A DNA stretch of 64,000 nt, from positions 8,504,134 through 8,568,133 of the forward strand of contig OZ007580.1 in assembly GCA_963931925.1 (NCBI GenBank), read 5' to 3'. The stretch's first letter is position 1. The number at the start of each line of letters is the position of its first letter. Positions 43,801 through 54,775 of this stretch are shown here, piece by piece. Position numbers and translations under genes: made by a program. Under the pieces are notes generated by a model that worked only from the letters and a program-made list of their open reading frames with translations, did not search any database and was not told the DNA's origin. Source of the DNA: Onchidella celtica. Taxonomy: Eukaryota > Mollusca > Gastropoda > Systellommatophora > Onchidiidae.

Positions 43801-45929
43801 TGTTTAAATAACACCGCACCCAGGTATCTCAAAAATTCTTTACAAGTTTACACACCATCTCGTTCACTAAGATCATGAAGTGACAAAACAATCTTAAGAA
43901 TCCCATCTAAAAACTATAGAACTATAGGCCATAGATCCTTCAACTATTTTGGACCTTTTATCTGGAACCAGATACCCTTGAACATTCGTGAATCACCGAA
44001 TCTTGAAAGCTTTAAGAAAAGTGTAAAACATCACCTTTTCCTCCGAAACTGTTAAATTTTCAAAATCCTATTCTGTACTTTGATGTTACAATTGATTATA
44101 ATAAGCTAGTGTTATATGACTAAGAGCGTCTATGTGTGTGAAACTGAAAGTTTGTATGGATGAGAGTGCGTGTTTTAGTATGAGATTTGGAAAGTTTATG
44201 CATGAATTATTGATGCAATGTACAGCGCATTGAGTAATAATTTTATTAGAAATGCGCTATAGAAATTCTATTTATTATTATTATTATTATCAACTGATCG
44301 TTTAGCAATATTTCAGTCCAGGTTCGCCCCAAGTTAATTAATTTCAATATGCAGATATATATTTAGTATGAAATTTGTGAGAGATCAAAACTTGCGAGTC
44401 ACTCAGCTTCGACGACAAGTCAATATTAAAGCAGTGTCAAAGATAGTTAGGCTAAGGGCGCAGTGAGAGAAGTTTGCTTTGCATCGGCACCGACTCAGGC
44501 TTGAATTTTCTTCCAATCAACTAGATCTAGTATAAGACAGATTTATGTTTCAGTCTCACTAGTGTGCGAGAGCCTGTTAACTCCAGAGTCCACAAAAACG
44601 CTTCCAAACAGGCTGGGTTGAATGCGCTATAGACCGTTTGGTTTGATACCCAAGCTCTCCAAGTCACACAGTGTAAGGTTATTATTTTTCTATCATAAGC
44701 ACAGGAGGGTGCCTGTATCATTCGAAATCTACGATGGTTATAAAAACCTACTGCTGCCATTACTAGCCTAAACTGACAGCTTTTCAACACAACACTATGT
44801 TCCCTCATACAATGAGATGGACTTTCCAAACATGTATAATTCGTTAAAATGTATAGGTCAGTGGAAGAACACCAAAATTATAAGAATAGTCAGTGTAGCC
44901 GTGCTTCGAACGGTGAGTGGCAAACTGAGCACGTCTCGTTTACTTTCAAGCAGGCCACGCTCAAAGAAGATGGCATATTCGATACTGTGTATCGATTTTG
45001 CTAGCGCCCAGTAAAGAGGTTGCGGAATCGCCATCAATAGCAATCATATAAACATACATCACGGCATTCATGCAGCTCGACAGGATAAAAAACAGTAGGC
45101 CTAGGCCTAGATATATCAAAATTGTGAGTGTCTCGCTTTAAAGGCCATGAAATGCTTAGACGCAAAATAACAGCCTTCGATACTGAGTATCGATTACTAC
45201 ACCCATACGCAATACTCTAACAATCATAAAAACTACACCAGGAATTTAGTCCGGGTTTAAACGCTAAGGGGGTTTCACAGTTTTCAAAAAAGTATAAGAC
45301 GTGATCAAACGCGAAAATTAAGCCAATCATGCAACTCGGCAGTATCAAAAACGGTAGTATGCATAGTTTCAAGTGTCTAGCTTGAATGGCCATGAAATGC
45401 ATAAGCGTCACAGACAGTTTACCCCCTGCTCTCATTATTATAAGATTAAGGTTAGGGGTCATTCGTAAAGTAAATACGTTCCATTTTGACTATTTTTGGG
45501 ATAAAAAGTTAAAATTCAATACCACAATTGGAAAGTGCACGCACATTTCCCAGCACTCCCTCCTCTTATACACTTTTCGTACTTTGGGGGCAGCTCCCCT
45601 TTCCTCACCCCCGGTCGTGTGCACTTAATGGCCCTTCACCACTAACAACTGGAAAGTCCTTGACAGGGCAGAGTGGTTCCATCTTGGTAGCAAAATGATA
45701 ATCTATATCTTACCGACGTACTAGAAGAATCCCTGACCATTCCTATCTTGTGATGGAGGAAACTGTAGTGATAGCGATAGACAGCGGACAGATTGTTGAT
45801 CATTTCCTGCATGTCTCTCTCAAACCTGGTTCAGCATGGCGGCAATAAACACGAAGTTAAAATGTGGCGAGAGGGGAAGGGGGGGGGGGAGAGAAAGAGG
45901 GAGAGAGAGGGGTGGGAGAGGGAGAGGGG

Positions 45930-45965
<36 letters not shown>

Positions 45966-46921
45966 CAAGAGAAAATTGTGTTATGCGAAGCCAGGCGTTT
46001 TGGACCAACAATAAGAAAACTGCACAATAAATTCAGCCCAAACAATGAAAAATGACAGGAATTATTTAAGCTCTCGGATATGAAATTTATGCCGGGATGA
46101 AAAAAAAAAAACACAAACCTGTAGCAAACGAAACAATAATCTGCTTTTTTTTTTCCGAAGTAAATACCTGAATATGAAAGGGCTACTTAGCTTGTTGCCC
46201 CTGCGGATTCATCTTCCACCTGAAAACACGCTTTCTATGGTTATTATTTTACACATTTAACAACTTTGGACGGCAGTAACGTCGTATTAATTCAACTCTC
46301 TGTGGGTGGCACAGGGCATTATGAAGCATTTAATATAATGTATTTAATCAGTTACCTGTATTAATTGGGTAAGCGTTAGTTTAGTTTGCAAGGAAATTGT
46401 CTTATAAATTATTTTGTATGGGTTTACAAGATGTATTTCCGCCTAGTCTTTCCTTCTAAACGGATCTCTAGCTGTTCACAAAAAGGTTTCTGTTCAATTT
46501 CAATATCGCAGGAAACATAGAGAGATCCCGTAATGAGAACAATCAAATCACTGTATCCGGGGAGTCAGATCTGTGTGGACACAATGCTACACTATCACAA
46601 AAATACGCATAGTTTTGCATTTTCACTTCACTCTCAATGTCTTTTCCCAAGTTGATGCAAGGGCCGCCATACTACCATTTCATTCCTCTCTGAGGCACAC
46701 ATTTCTACTCATGCTCTAAAGATAAATTATGTAGACCTATCAAGAACGTTTGAAATCGCCTTCAACCTCCATCAAGTTTTGACATGATCTCTCTTGGAAT
46801 AAAGGATTATTGTCATTAGACAAAGAAACAAGCTTTACTTTTGAAGTTGTTGCGGATTATTTTCTTCATTAGGTCTAGCCGCATAGGAAAAGCTTTGTCT
46901 TCATTCTGTTGTTCTTCTCTA

Positions 46922-46953
<32 letters not shown>

Positions 46954-47223
46954 CATTCCCAACTCCACCCCCTACCCCAATCTTTTCCTCCTAAGGGACC
47001 CCAAGTTCTTTGTCACTGACCAGTATTCCTGGAGACACAGGACATCCGCGTCTTCCGCCAGCAGGGCATCCGGAACCAGCGGTTTTCGTGTTTCATACTC
47101 TGGGACTCGAGGAATCAGACCAGCATTGAAGGTGGTCACCCTGGCACAAGTATCGCCAATCCCATCATGGTCCTCTGAGCGGATCAATCCCACGAGACTT
47201 AAAATCACTGCCAACTTCCACAT
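34796..47223 (-). CDS. Gene B: secreted EEP-superfamily phosphodiesterase, paralogue of gene A
   Basis: Model by eye, in gene order: 47223-47021, 45825-45714, 43434-43347, 42576-42423, 41066-40916, 39124-39061, 37827-37632, 35571-35442 and 34873-34796; 1176 nt, 391 aa. Phases all agree. Intron 3 would need a GC donor; all other introns are GT-AG. Motifs match gene A with a five-residue offset: E66, H247, D290, N292, D351, D379 and H380. The mature N-terminus has an extra acidic stretch (SEDHDGIGD) that gene A lacks. In exon 5 the Gly after the first Cys of gene A is Arg. Introns are mostly shorter than in gene A and carry two LINE fragments and a 36-bp minisatellite. The protein should be secreted; the substrate is not decided. 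Confidence 0.83.
35330..35432. repeat. TGGA-type microsatellite in gene B intron 8
   Basis: Imperfect GATG/GGTG/GATGAATG repeats, next to the exon 8 donor. Confidence 0.85.
35442..35571 (-). CDS. Gene B exon 8
   Basis: Acceptor gttccag and donor gtaagt, 130 nt. Encodes DPYINQDGRCTHC and IDHVLLSG. Confidence 0.88.
36300..37111 (-). mobile_element. CR1/Jockey-like LINE 3' end, reverse-transcriptase C-terminal part
   Basis: A 212-codon open frame on the - strand (37111-36473) carries SRLDYCNILLSGLPKSKI, NAARLITRRK, FKELHWLPIEQRIKYKLALF and GPRVWNEIPLDVR, the standard C-terminal pattern of LINE RTs. The 3' UTR on its left side ends in (ATT)n units. No stop or frameshift in the open part, so it is fairly young but 5'-truncated. 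It sits in gene B intron 7 in the same orientation. Confidence 0.85.
37632..37827 (-). CDS. Gene B exon 7: GDLNMGP motif
   Basis: Acceptor ccatcacag and donor gtaaga, 196 nt. A CACTAAC branch-point-like motif is conserved upstream, as in gene A. Encodes FGSYDVQQ and LLGDLNMGP. An ORF starting at 37867 reads through the intron into this exon; its first residues are not coding. Confidence 0.88.
38149..38370. repeat. Segmental repeat, copy 1, in gene B intron 6
   Basis: About 220 bp (from gagatcttcccaact through tgcaaaaatata to caaatgtgtgac) that occurs again at 39706-39940. The second copy's end has grown into the 36-bp minisatellite. Confidence 0.8.
39061..39124 (-). CDS. Gene B exon 6: catalytic-His strand
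   Basis: Acceptor cgtccacag and donor gtaagt, 64 nt. Encodes IQDLGKVVCTHFTAYF with the predicted catalytic H247. Confidence 0.83.
39706..39940. repeat. Segmental repeat, copy 2, in gene B intron 5
   Basis: See 38149-38370. The two copies lie in different introns, on either side of exon 6. Confidence 0.8.
39921..40757. repeat. 36-bp minisatellite, about 23 units
   Basis: Unit tttcaaatgtatgacattgg followed by gcagcggaggattgtg. Variants differ at a few positions (ggtaac, ggtagc, ggcagc; gtatga or gtgtga). Because 36 is a multiple of 3, several frames on both strands stay open, producing artefactual repeat proteins of up to 308 codons. It lies inside gene B intron 5, so I do not regard these as genes. 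Confidence 0.95.
40916..41066 (-). CDS. Gene B exon 5: EEP core
   Basis: Acceptor gcgacag and donor gtaggt, 151 nt. Encodes NRWNRYGLVLLSKKK, FPGRNM and RGYLEAD. Confidence 0.88.
42423..42576 (-). CDS. Gene B exon 4: Cys-rich insert
   Basis: Acceptor gccgtag and donor gtaagc, 154 nt. Encodes GCLAVFANSS, then APDCISCLILST and PPASL. The Cys positions match gene A exon 4. Confidence 0.85.
43347..43434 (-). CDS. Gene B exon 3 (GC donor)
   Basis: Acceptor acattccag. The exon aligns with gene A exon 3 and keeps RLLPC, but the donor position reads AATG|GCAAGC, not GT. Phase is preserved only if this GC donor is used. It may be a functional GC-AG intron, a damaged site or a sequencing error. Confidence 0.75.
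43597..44291 (+). pseudogene. LINE reverse-transcriptase C-terminal remnant with 3' UTR
   Basis: Encodes SRIDYCNSLLAGI, NNAAKLIT, LKELHWLPI and FGPFIWNQIPLNIR up to a stop near 44055, interrupted by one in-frame TGA near 43876 where related proteins have Arg-Ser-rich sequence. The 3' UTR ends in (ATT)n at about 44270-44291. It lies in gene B intron 2, opposite to the gene. Confidence 0.85.
45714..45825 (-). CDS. Gene B exon 2
   Basis: Acceptor ctgaaccag and donor gtaaga, 112 nt. Encodes a segment starting FERDMQEMINN, closely matching gene A exon 2. Confidence 0.85.
45870..45965. repeat. GA-rich microsatellite in gene B intron 1
   Basis: GGGAGA-type repeats passing into (GA)n. A (TC)n tract also occurs at 46918-46955, close to the exon 1 donor. 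Confidence 0.9.
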
Positions 47224-47235
47224 TTTGTATATGAT
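47021..47235 (-). CDS. Gene B exon 1 (coding from 47223): signal peptide
   Basis: On the - strand the acceptor ctttctacag is followed by a short leader and ATG at 47223, as in gene A, so a non-coding upstream exon is likely. Donor gtcagt, phase 2. Encodes the signal peptide, TFNAGLIPRV and CLQEYW. It has four more codons than gene A exon 1, in the region just after the signal peptide. Confidence 0.85.
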
Positions 47236-48310
47236 CTGTAGAAAGAGGGCGATGTTTATTATTATTTCACAATATCAGTCTCTTAACTTTTATTTGCATG
47301 TACGGTTTAGATTTTAAAAACAACAACAAATCCTTTCGCAAAACAGCTGCACAGCGGCATTACAAAAGCTACCTCCTGTTGTACTAGTGGGTTTCAAGTT
47401 TAAATTCCGAATGTAATATTCTTAAGCCAGTTTGTTAGAAAGCAGGAACCATTCTGGCCTAGTGATCATTGTAATCCAAAAAGTTTATTCTGGCCGGGTA
47501 TACCAGTAGGAAATTGACAGCATTAATTTTTTTCTTAAACTAATCTGCTAAGGAGGTGCTCGCTGCTGTATTACTGAAGACCTCACCCACTTCCTAAAGA
47601 CCATACCGGAAAAAGTGAAAGGCTGCGATGTCGTTACAGCTGCCATTTTGTCAGAGAAATAATAACAGTTGTACCAACTGCAAGAAAATCCTGATTTGTT
47701 AAAACAAATTCCCAACCAATATAATAATAACATAATCTTATACGATACAAAAAACTCGCGGGATTTTTAACAAGACCTGCCGCCGCTTACACAGCTCGTA
47801 ATTGCATGGAATTTTACAGGTGCCTTCCTTTCGACCTGCACAGGGTTCTTTTTTTTTAGATTTCGACACTTGAAATGGTGGGAAAATAATTTTTTGAGTT
47901 TGCTTTGTGTCGCCAATTGACTACCTCTGATCCTTCTTTTTCACGAACACATAAGCCCATGACATCATCACTTCCTGAAAAATTCTCGGTGCGAACCAGT
48001 GCACACTGTGTACTGTTCTATCTATCTCATAGAGATACATGATCTATCTAGTAAGCTCTGAGTTTTGTGGAAGACGCTGCATTTCGGCATCAATGTTTTG
48101 TGCTGAAGTGGCGTCTTTTTTTTTTACCATTCGAAGATTGGGGCAGTTATTAGTATATAATATAATGTATTGCAAAATTTAAAAAACAACTAATATATAT
48201 TATAATATAAAAATACACGAAGAACCCATTTGTTATCAATAGGCTCGAAAACCACCACGCAGATTTGGCACAAAGAAGTGGAATATGGTCGCGGACCAAA
48301 TAAGCTATAA
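47236..48310. other. Upstream region of gene B
   Basis: Should hold the promoter and a non-coding first exon; neither is placed. 47945-48155 matches the repeat found in gene A intron 2 (5617-5755 and 7190-7245). A 32-codon open frame on the - strand starting MAAVTT (near 47643) was noted but has no support. Confidence 0.45.
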
Positions 48311-48317
48311 ATTATGG

Positions 48318-48541
48318 CGGCGTTTTTATGCACGGTCACTAACCGTGTGTAGTGCAGTGGCGTTTGCATGCCCGGTCACGGACCGTACGTGGTAGTGCGG
48401 CATTTTTATGCACAGTTACAGACCGTGTATAGTACAGCAGCGTTTTTATACACGGTCACACGATGTATTGTACAGCGGCATTTTTCATGCACGGTAATGG
48501 ACCGTGTGTGGCACAGTGGCGTTTTTATGCACGGTCACTTT
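48318..48541. repeat. 40-bp minisatellite with a palindromic core, about 5.5 units
   Basis: Units start near 48321, 48361, 48401, 48441, 48479 and 48520. Each contains CACGGTCA followed by GACCGTG or a variant, so every unit can form a small hairpin. Confidence 0.85.
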
Positions 48542-49439
48542 CACTGTTTACATTTTTCCCATGAATCCATACACGGCCGTCCACCATGCGTTTTTATCCT
48601 TATTGTTTTGGGCACAGCACCGCCGATACAAATTTAAACGATAGTCTGTTAACCGTTATGACAATCACACGTACATGTACAGTATGCGTAGTTTCAGTCT
48701 CTGGCTTTTTAGTTTACTAAATAGGTCTATTATCAGGAATCACAGACGGCCTTGCAAACTGATTTTAAGAACTTGTCACAGACCCATATCACAAAAATTA
48801 AAAACTTCGATTAGCACACGCACCTAGTGGTCTCAATAAGTTACACACATAATATTTAAACAACCTAGGAAGATCCACAAGTGAAAAGTGAAGCGTCGGC
48901 TTCTTTTCAAAATGATTTTAAACTGCCCCGCCCCAAATTTAAGGTGATGTTAGGTGACTGTTCTGTTTTCAGAAAAATCAGGATGTGAAAAGACTGTGTT
49001 TGTTAAATATTAGATTCTGATTTAGTCCCGTATTCTCGGTTCTCTGAGCTGTCCACCAAAATTTGATGTAACCAAACTTGCATGTATGTGGCCACTGGGA
49101 TGGGTTGCACTGATTTGTTCTTTAATGTCATTGCTCAATATTTTACTGCACTAGCAATATTTCTACTGATCGCGGTTAAATTATGGGCACCCCCCCCCTA
49201 CCCCCCGCCTCCAAGTTTGTTCAACTTTTTTTCAGATGGCTATGAAATCTGTATGTCATGTCTCTAAGTTGTAGATTTATGAAATGACAGAAACTTAACA
49301 TTCACTAAAAAAATGGAGTTGGGGTGGTGTTATTTGCACTGTAAAATGTTGAGAGAAAGCTGTATTCCACAATTTTGTAACATACAAAACAATGAAACAG
49401 AATGACTCTATGTCACAAATTAAATGACAATACATAAAA

Positions 49440-50215
49440 TAAGATAAGATAAGAATAACAAGGTACATTGCATAACTTTATTATAATATTCTGTTGTCAG
49501 GAAATTTGTTGTCACAGCATGAGCAACAGTACTACTTTTTGTACATTAAATAAATACAATATCAAAGGTTCCGAACCAGTGCCGCACACATGTACATTGC
49601 TCACACAACATTACCAACAAGAGAGAACATTACTCACACACTGTCATAGAACAATCGATTTCGTAAATTCACAATAGCATACTATTACCAAATTAGGAAG
49701 CACTACGGCTTCGAATGACAGGTGGCAAAAAAGATCTCCTAAGTCCAAAACGCTCTCTGTTTGTTTTTAAATACACTATTCGTCCACTTGATTGAGATCG
49801 GACTGTCTGGTGGAACAGGGAGTAGGAGTAGTCATTTGGAATTGATCTCAGTTTGTTTACATGAATGCATGAATAACTAATCAAAGCTCGTAAATTCACC
49901 CTTACTTAGATAGCAAGCTTTTTTAAAAATATATAATAGAAGTGTTAATTCTGTTCTTGTCGTGCTCCTTTGCATTTCATTCCCCGGCTGCAATACAAAA
50001 TAAGATGATATTTTGATAGTTGACTTATCAAAAATCTGGCTGAGCGTTTTGTCTACGTTAAATGATCTAAGTTTCCCCAGGAAATCCATATGCCTGTTTG
50101 CCTTTGCATGGACTGAGTTGGTATGAAAGTGACTGTCGAGTTTGGAGTCGCCGTGGATTCCAAGATATTTATAAGAGTCAACTATCTCAACATTTTGATT
50201 ATATTATAGATTTCA
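49440..50215 (-). pseudogene. LINE reverse-transcriptase 3' fragment
   Basis: On the - strand the region reads DSYKYLGIHGDSKLDSHFHT and LGKLRSFNVDKT, then, in shifted frames, a C-terminal part with RFGLRRSFLPPVIR. These are typical of LINE RT thumb and tail regions; frame breaks show it is dead. The left end carries a TTATCT-type simple tail (about 49438-49460), which fits a CR1/L2-like 3' end. Confidence 0.7.
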
Positions 50216-51320
50216 AGCGGTGGAAGTAATACTGCATTTGTTCTGAAGTCAATTAATTATCAATTCCTGTTTTTCTGTACATTTATTAGTAAAAAGTGAT
50301 CTGCACATCACAGTGCAAACCATTGTATAGTACTTATGAGCATGTTCATCGTGTGGGCCAAAAAATCAGTCTTTGTGTAGGATGGTCATCTGCAAGTTTA
50401 CGGTCGTACAAGGTTTTAAAAATACCTTTATTACAGTTATTGTAAACAAGACATAAATACATGTATATTTAATTACATAAGAGAACAATAAAAAAAAGAA
50501 ATAAGTAATCAAGCATGATGAAAATAAATGAAAATGAAAAAAGAAGAGGTCTTTGGATGACAGGCATATGTGATACATATTGAAATGTTCAGATAGGACA
50601 ATTCAGTGGTCGTGGGATCATTGTTTGGTGCTACTTTTCTCATTCTTTTGGTCTCTTGCAGCACAAGTGGAGAAAGAAAGGCCGTGAAACCCCATTATTT
50701 TTAGAGTCAACATGTGAAACAAGATGAGGGTGGAGTATAAAGTAGCTGCATTCAAAGACCTATCAATGGCAGCCCTAGAGATTTTTTATTGTGGGATCAC
50801 ACGAATGTTCGTTTGCTCATGTTGAGGAGTGACTTGGTGTTTATGAAATGTCTGAATTTGCTGAACAGGCAGTGCTAAGCATGGCTTGATTGTATAGGTG
50901 AGATCCTCATCTCCAATGAGAGCCTGATTTTAAATTATTACACCCCCGCATTGTTTTATAATTTCATCCTATGTCTTCCTTTGTGGAATAATGCTTGTGA
51001 ATTTCCAGCACAAAAAGAAACATGAACCTAACTTAATATGTGCAAATAATATACTGTACTGTGTCTTGTCTATAACTGCCTGTAGCTACAACATGATGTA
51101 CATCCACTATTCAATGAGGTATGCGACCTCATCAAGGTGTATATATATGATATTCTGGACGAAAATACAAACACAGTAGAAAAACACAAAGAAAAGTAAG
51201 TCACCTTTGAACTTTCATTCTATCCTTTAATATTAGGACAAGAATGACACAATGGCATGCGGATCAAATGGTAATTAAAGGTGATGGTGAGATTATATAC
51301 ATACACTGATGCTTTAGTGC

Positions 51321-52261
51321 TCACACCTCCATCAAGTTTAATGCTTTCTTGAATTTTGTGTTGATCATCCTCAGGAGGCTGGCGTTATCTGGATTTAGAT
51401 CAACAATGTCCTGTGGGAAACTGTCAAAATGATTTTGACAGTTGTTCTCCGAAAGCATCTCGATCCTGGCCTAGATCTGTCACTGTAACATAATGCAACA
51501 CTGGCTGCAAGAAGAAACACTTTTATATTTAAAAATCTACCGAATCAACTTCTGGACGCCTTTCAGTATGGTTACGTTATTTGTCATATAAGACTGAAAT
51601 CTAGATCTTGATATCTAAATGTATTTTTTCAAGGCTTATGAATTACTTTCTCAGTTCTCCACCAACTCATGACTGTGGGGTGAATTTTCACACTTTTCAC
51701 TCTCGCAGGAATGCACTGGCATCCAAATTTCCAAAGCATCGCCCAGTCCGATAATCTCCAAAAATCACATTAAAGCATTTAAATGGGACAAGAGTGAGAG
51801 AGGATACTGAAAAGACCAATCTTGAAAAAAACATAGATCTATTGGAATATTACTTTCTAACAATAACCCTATCCTCACGCCAAACTCTGACCAACCTGTT
51901 CCTAACCCTCAATCCTGTCCATACAGCTATCTAGATTCAGATCTACCCCTCAATTCAAGATAATCTGATATGAAAATCCATCTCACATTTCAAAGCTCAA
52001 GGTGTCTAGGCCTAGATCAATTCTAGGCAGGTGTGTACGCTGTGACAATGACATGACACTTACTTACATCTTTTACGAGGCCCTTCGTTTATTCTCGACG
52101 TCTCGAAATGGCTGCAGTCGGGACGTTGTTACAACAAAATCCGCTGGTGTTTTAAATTTCCTCTTCAATTTTGCTTTCTCCGCCTTGTCAGAAATTTTAA
52201 TGTTGTATTTTGCAAAAGATGTCTCCACCAATTGCTCCGTGTATTGTAGGAATTCCTCCAT
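51321..52261 (-). CDS. Candidate two-exon small gene, unknown function (109 aa)
   Basis: Exon 1 is 52261-52077 (ATG at 52261, donor gtaaaa, phase 2). Exon 2 is 51465-51321 (acceptor ggccag, stop TGA at 51323-51321). The two join in phase to give 109 aa: start MEEFLQYTEQLVETSFAKYN, a basic stretch KAEKAKLKRKFK, then IEMLSENNC and an end NTKFKKALNLMEV. Composition is that of a soluble helical protein, without signal peptide. Upstream sequence (52262-52420) is GC-richer than the surroundings, as expected for a promoter. I do not recognise the family. The donor and the acceptor are both weak, so splicing is inferred. Confidence 0.5.
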
Positions 52262-52942
52262 AAGACGTAAATTCCCGGCCTGCAGTGAAACTCGCCATCC
52301 CCGACACGTACCAGACAGCCAGGAGAACAGAATGGAAGCGGAAAGGCTACATCCAATCTTTGCGAGTGTGCATGCCTAAGTGGCGGTGCCATAAAACGAA
52401 ATACAAACGGATACGGCAAAGGGCCGTGCGAAAAAAACACTTCCATAAACTATAAGAGCATACAAGTATGCCCTACTGAGGAATAATCCGTAAAATGAGT
52501 AAATAATGGAACACTTAGCTCCCGATGGAGGTTTAAGAGACATATTACCAAAGGCGTTCACTGAACGAAATTCTCCCTGCGCAATTAAATCTTGCCATTT
52601 AGCTGTTGGAATTGTTGTCTTTGCATTCTGCTCTGCTTCGTAAACTCCATTTTCCACACCGCTAAACCCTTTAATTCCCCCTTCATATCAGTGGGTTTCA
52701 TACTAGCAAACAAGTAGATAAACACATAAACATTAAAATCTTTTTCAATTGCTCATAAAATTACTTAAAATAACACACAATTGCAATGTTACCAGAAACT
52801 GGCAGCATTTTGCAGCTCAGGAACATTCTGTGAACAAGCGCTATCTGAAATCACAGTCAGTTACTGATGCTCATGTGGACAATATTTCCACAGAAACGTG
52901 TAATCATGCACAGTGTTTCCAGACGTAACCATCATTGATATA

Positions 52943-53927
52943 ACCAAAGATACTAGATTGATAAGATCAGACACTCCCTTCTTCCGACTTCTTGAAATAC
53001 CGTTTACGTCCGGTCACGTACACCGCCCACTCTCAGTGCGCAGAGCCAGCGCTTCGTACAACGGATTTGCATAGAAAATCGGTTTCGCTTCGAGAGGCAC
53101 TATCGTCGTCAAAATATTTTTAAACTAATCTTTGTAGTATGTAATTAATGATGAATGTTTGTGTAAAGCAAAGTATAAAAAGGGCGAGTGAAGGGAGGCA
53201 ATTAGAGAGAGAAACGGATTTTTCACAAGATGACCCCGGCATAGATCTAGTAATGTGCGTGCGGCTTCCCTGGCGTCTCTCGCGGCAAGTTATTTTTAGC
53301 CTATCGACAGCGCTTGTGACATGACTACCAACTGTTTTGTACTGCTATGCGTCTCTTGTGCAACGCTTGATGTGGTTCTCAACGATGGTGTATTTTTAGT
53401 GAATTTTCGAAAAGAAGAAGAGGGAGAAGAAAGAGATGAAAGAACATCTAAGGTTAGTCTCTTATTGTTAACGAAAAGTCCTTAAACGTTTTCAAATGCC
53501 ATCATAGTCAAGGCAATTATTTACTTTCTTACTTGTGTTTACTGTTGGGAGACAGGGAGCGCGAGTTACGTCATGAACGGAAAATCCAGTCTCGGCCCCA
53601 TGTTATTCTAAAATAATTATACCAGATCCATCTTCGACATGATAGTAAATTAATAAAACAATTGTGATATTGTCACCACATTTAAAAAGGAAAAAAAAAA
53701 CAGCCAGAGGTTTCCTGCAATAAACCACTTTATAAATACAAAGTAAGCGACTTCCAGCAAGGTCTATGGTGAGAGCTGAACACTGACCACAACTCGGTAT
53801 TTTCTCTATTCGGCTTTGTAAAAAATGCCGTTGTTTACATCTCTCACGCATACGCCACTAGGTGACACTGCCAAACCCGTGCACGCCAAAACCCAGAGCT
53901 GTCTCATCTTATCAACTCTAGTATCTT
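52943..53927. mobile_element. DNA-transposon-like element with terminal inverted repeats, copy 1
   Basis: About 985 bp. The ends are inverted copies of ACCAAAGATACTAG and the following TTGATAAGAT-AGACA (about 30 bp). The sister copy at 54776-55737 is in the opposite orientation. No transposase is visible, so it would be non-autonomous. A 44-codon exon-like frame (53321-53452, M T T N C F V L L C V S ...) ends at a donor-like AAG|GTTAGT. No clear target-site duplication was found. Confidence 0.65.
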
Positions 53928-54775
53928 AGATGTAACTGTATATATTAAATTTGCAAACGAATTGGCTCGTTGTGTGGTTGTTGTTTTGTAACCTATTAAA
54001 TGCTCTGCTCTACATGATTCTGAATGGAAAGGTCTGAAAATAAATTTAATGTCGCCAAAGGGACTCAGTGAGCAGTTCAACACACCAAATCCAGCCTAGA
54101 TAATATATTTTTGAGGTAGAGCTGTTTAGAACATGCAGCCAAACTACAAACACTAAACTTCTTTTTGTAATACTGTATATGTATCAACCAGAAGCCAATT
54201 TCTTAACAGGCTGCAGGAGTCAGTTCGAAGAGGTTTTTCTGTGAAATAAGCTAAACGCCCTCACCGTGAAAAGTTAAAGTAACACAACAATAACTACAAC
54301 AACAAACTGTAAACAAAAGAAATTTAATTATGTGGCGATAATAGTCACTTACTTTTTATTTGTAATCATCATGATGATTCTCAAGTGTCAAAACCTACAA
54401 TTGAGGTTTGAAAATGTCGTACAAGACGCTTGCTTCAAATTTAGACCAAGAAAAAATCCAAACATACATATTCACATCGTTTTCTAGTGCTAATGACCAA
54501 TTCAAACACAACCAAAACATTATGGGAATTTCTAGCGAAATAAAACATTTTTACCTTTCACAATAACGTCCACGTATGAGCTTTCTTGTAGCAACACGTC
54601 ATGTGATGTTTTATCTATCACGCAGTCTTACGTGCTGTTACGGTAGACAGCAACACAATTGTAAAACAAGAAAATAGACAAAAGCCACAGGCAAGGAAGA
54701 ACCGGCTCGTGATAAGATAAGTCGCCCACGTTTTTTGTTGTTTTTTTCAAATGGAAACTCTGATCGTTTTGCGAA
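53928..54775. other. Spacer between the inverted elements
   Basis: AT-rich; no coding exon or known repeat seen. Confidence 0.5.

Noticed and set aside
44527..44829. 100-codon ORF on the - strand
   Set aside because: It lies in gene B intron 2. Its homologous region in gene A intron 2 (7330-7550) does not keep the frame, so it is alignable intron, not an exon.
47548..47733. 32-residue frame starting MAAVTTSQ upstream of gene B on the - strand
   Set aside because: Ends without a donor in frame and has no link to exon 1 of gene B; may be part of an untranslated exon but cannot be supported.
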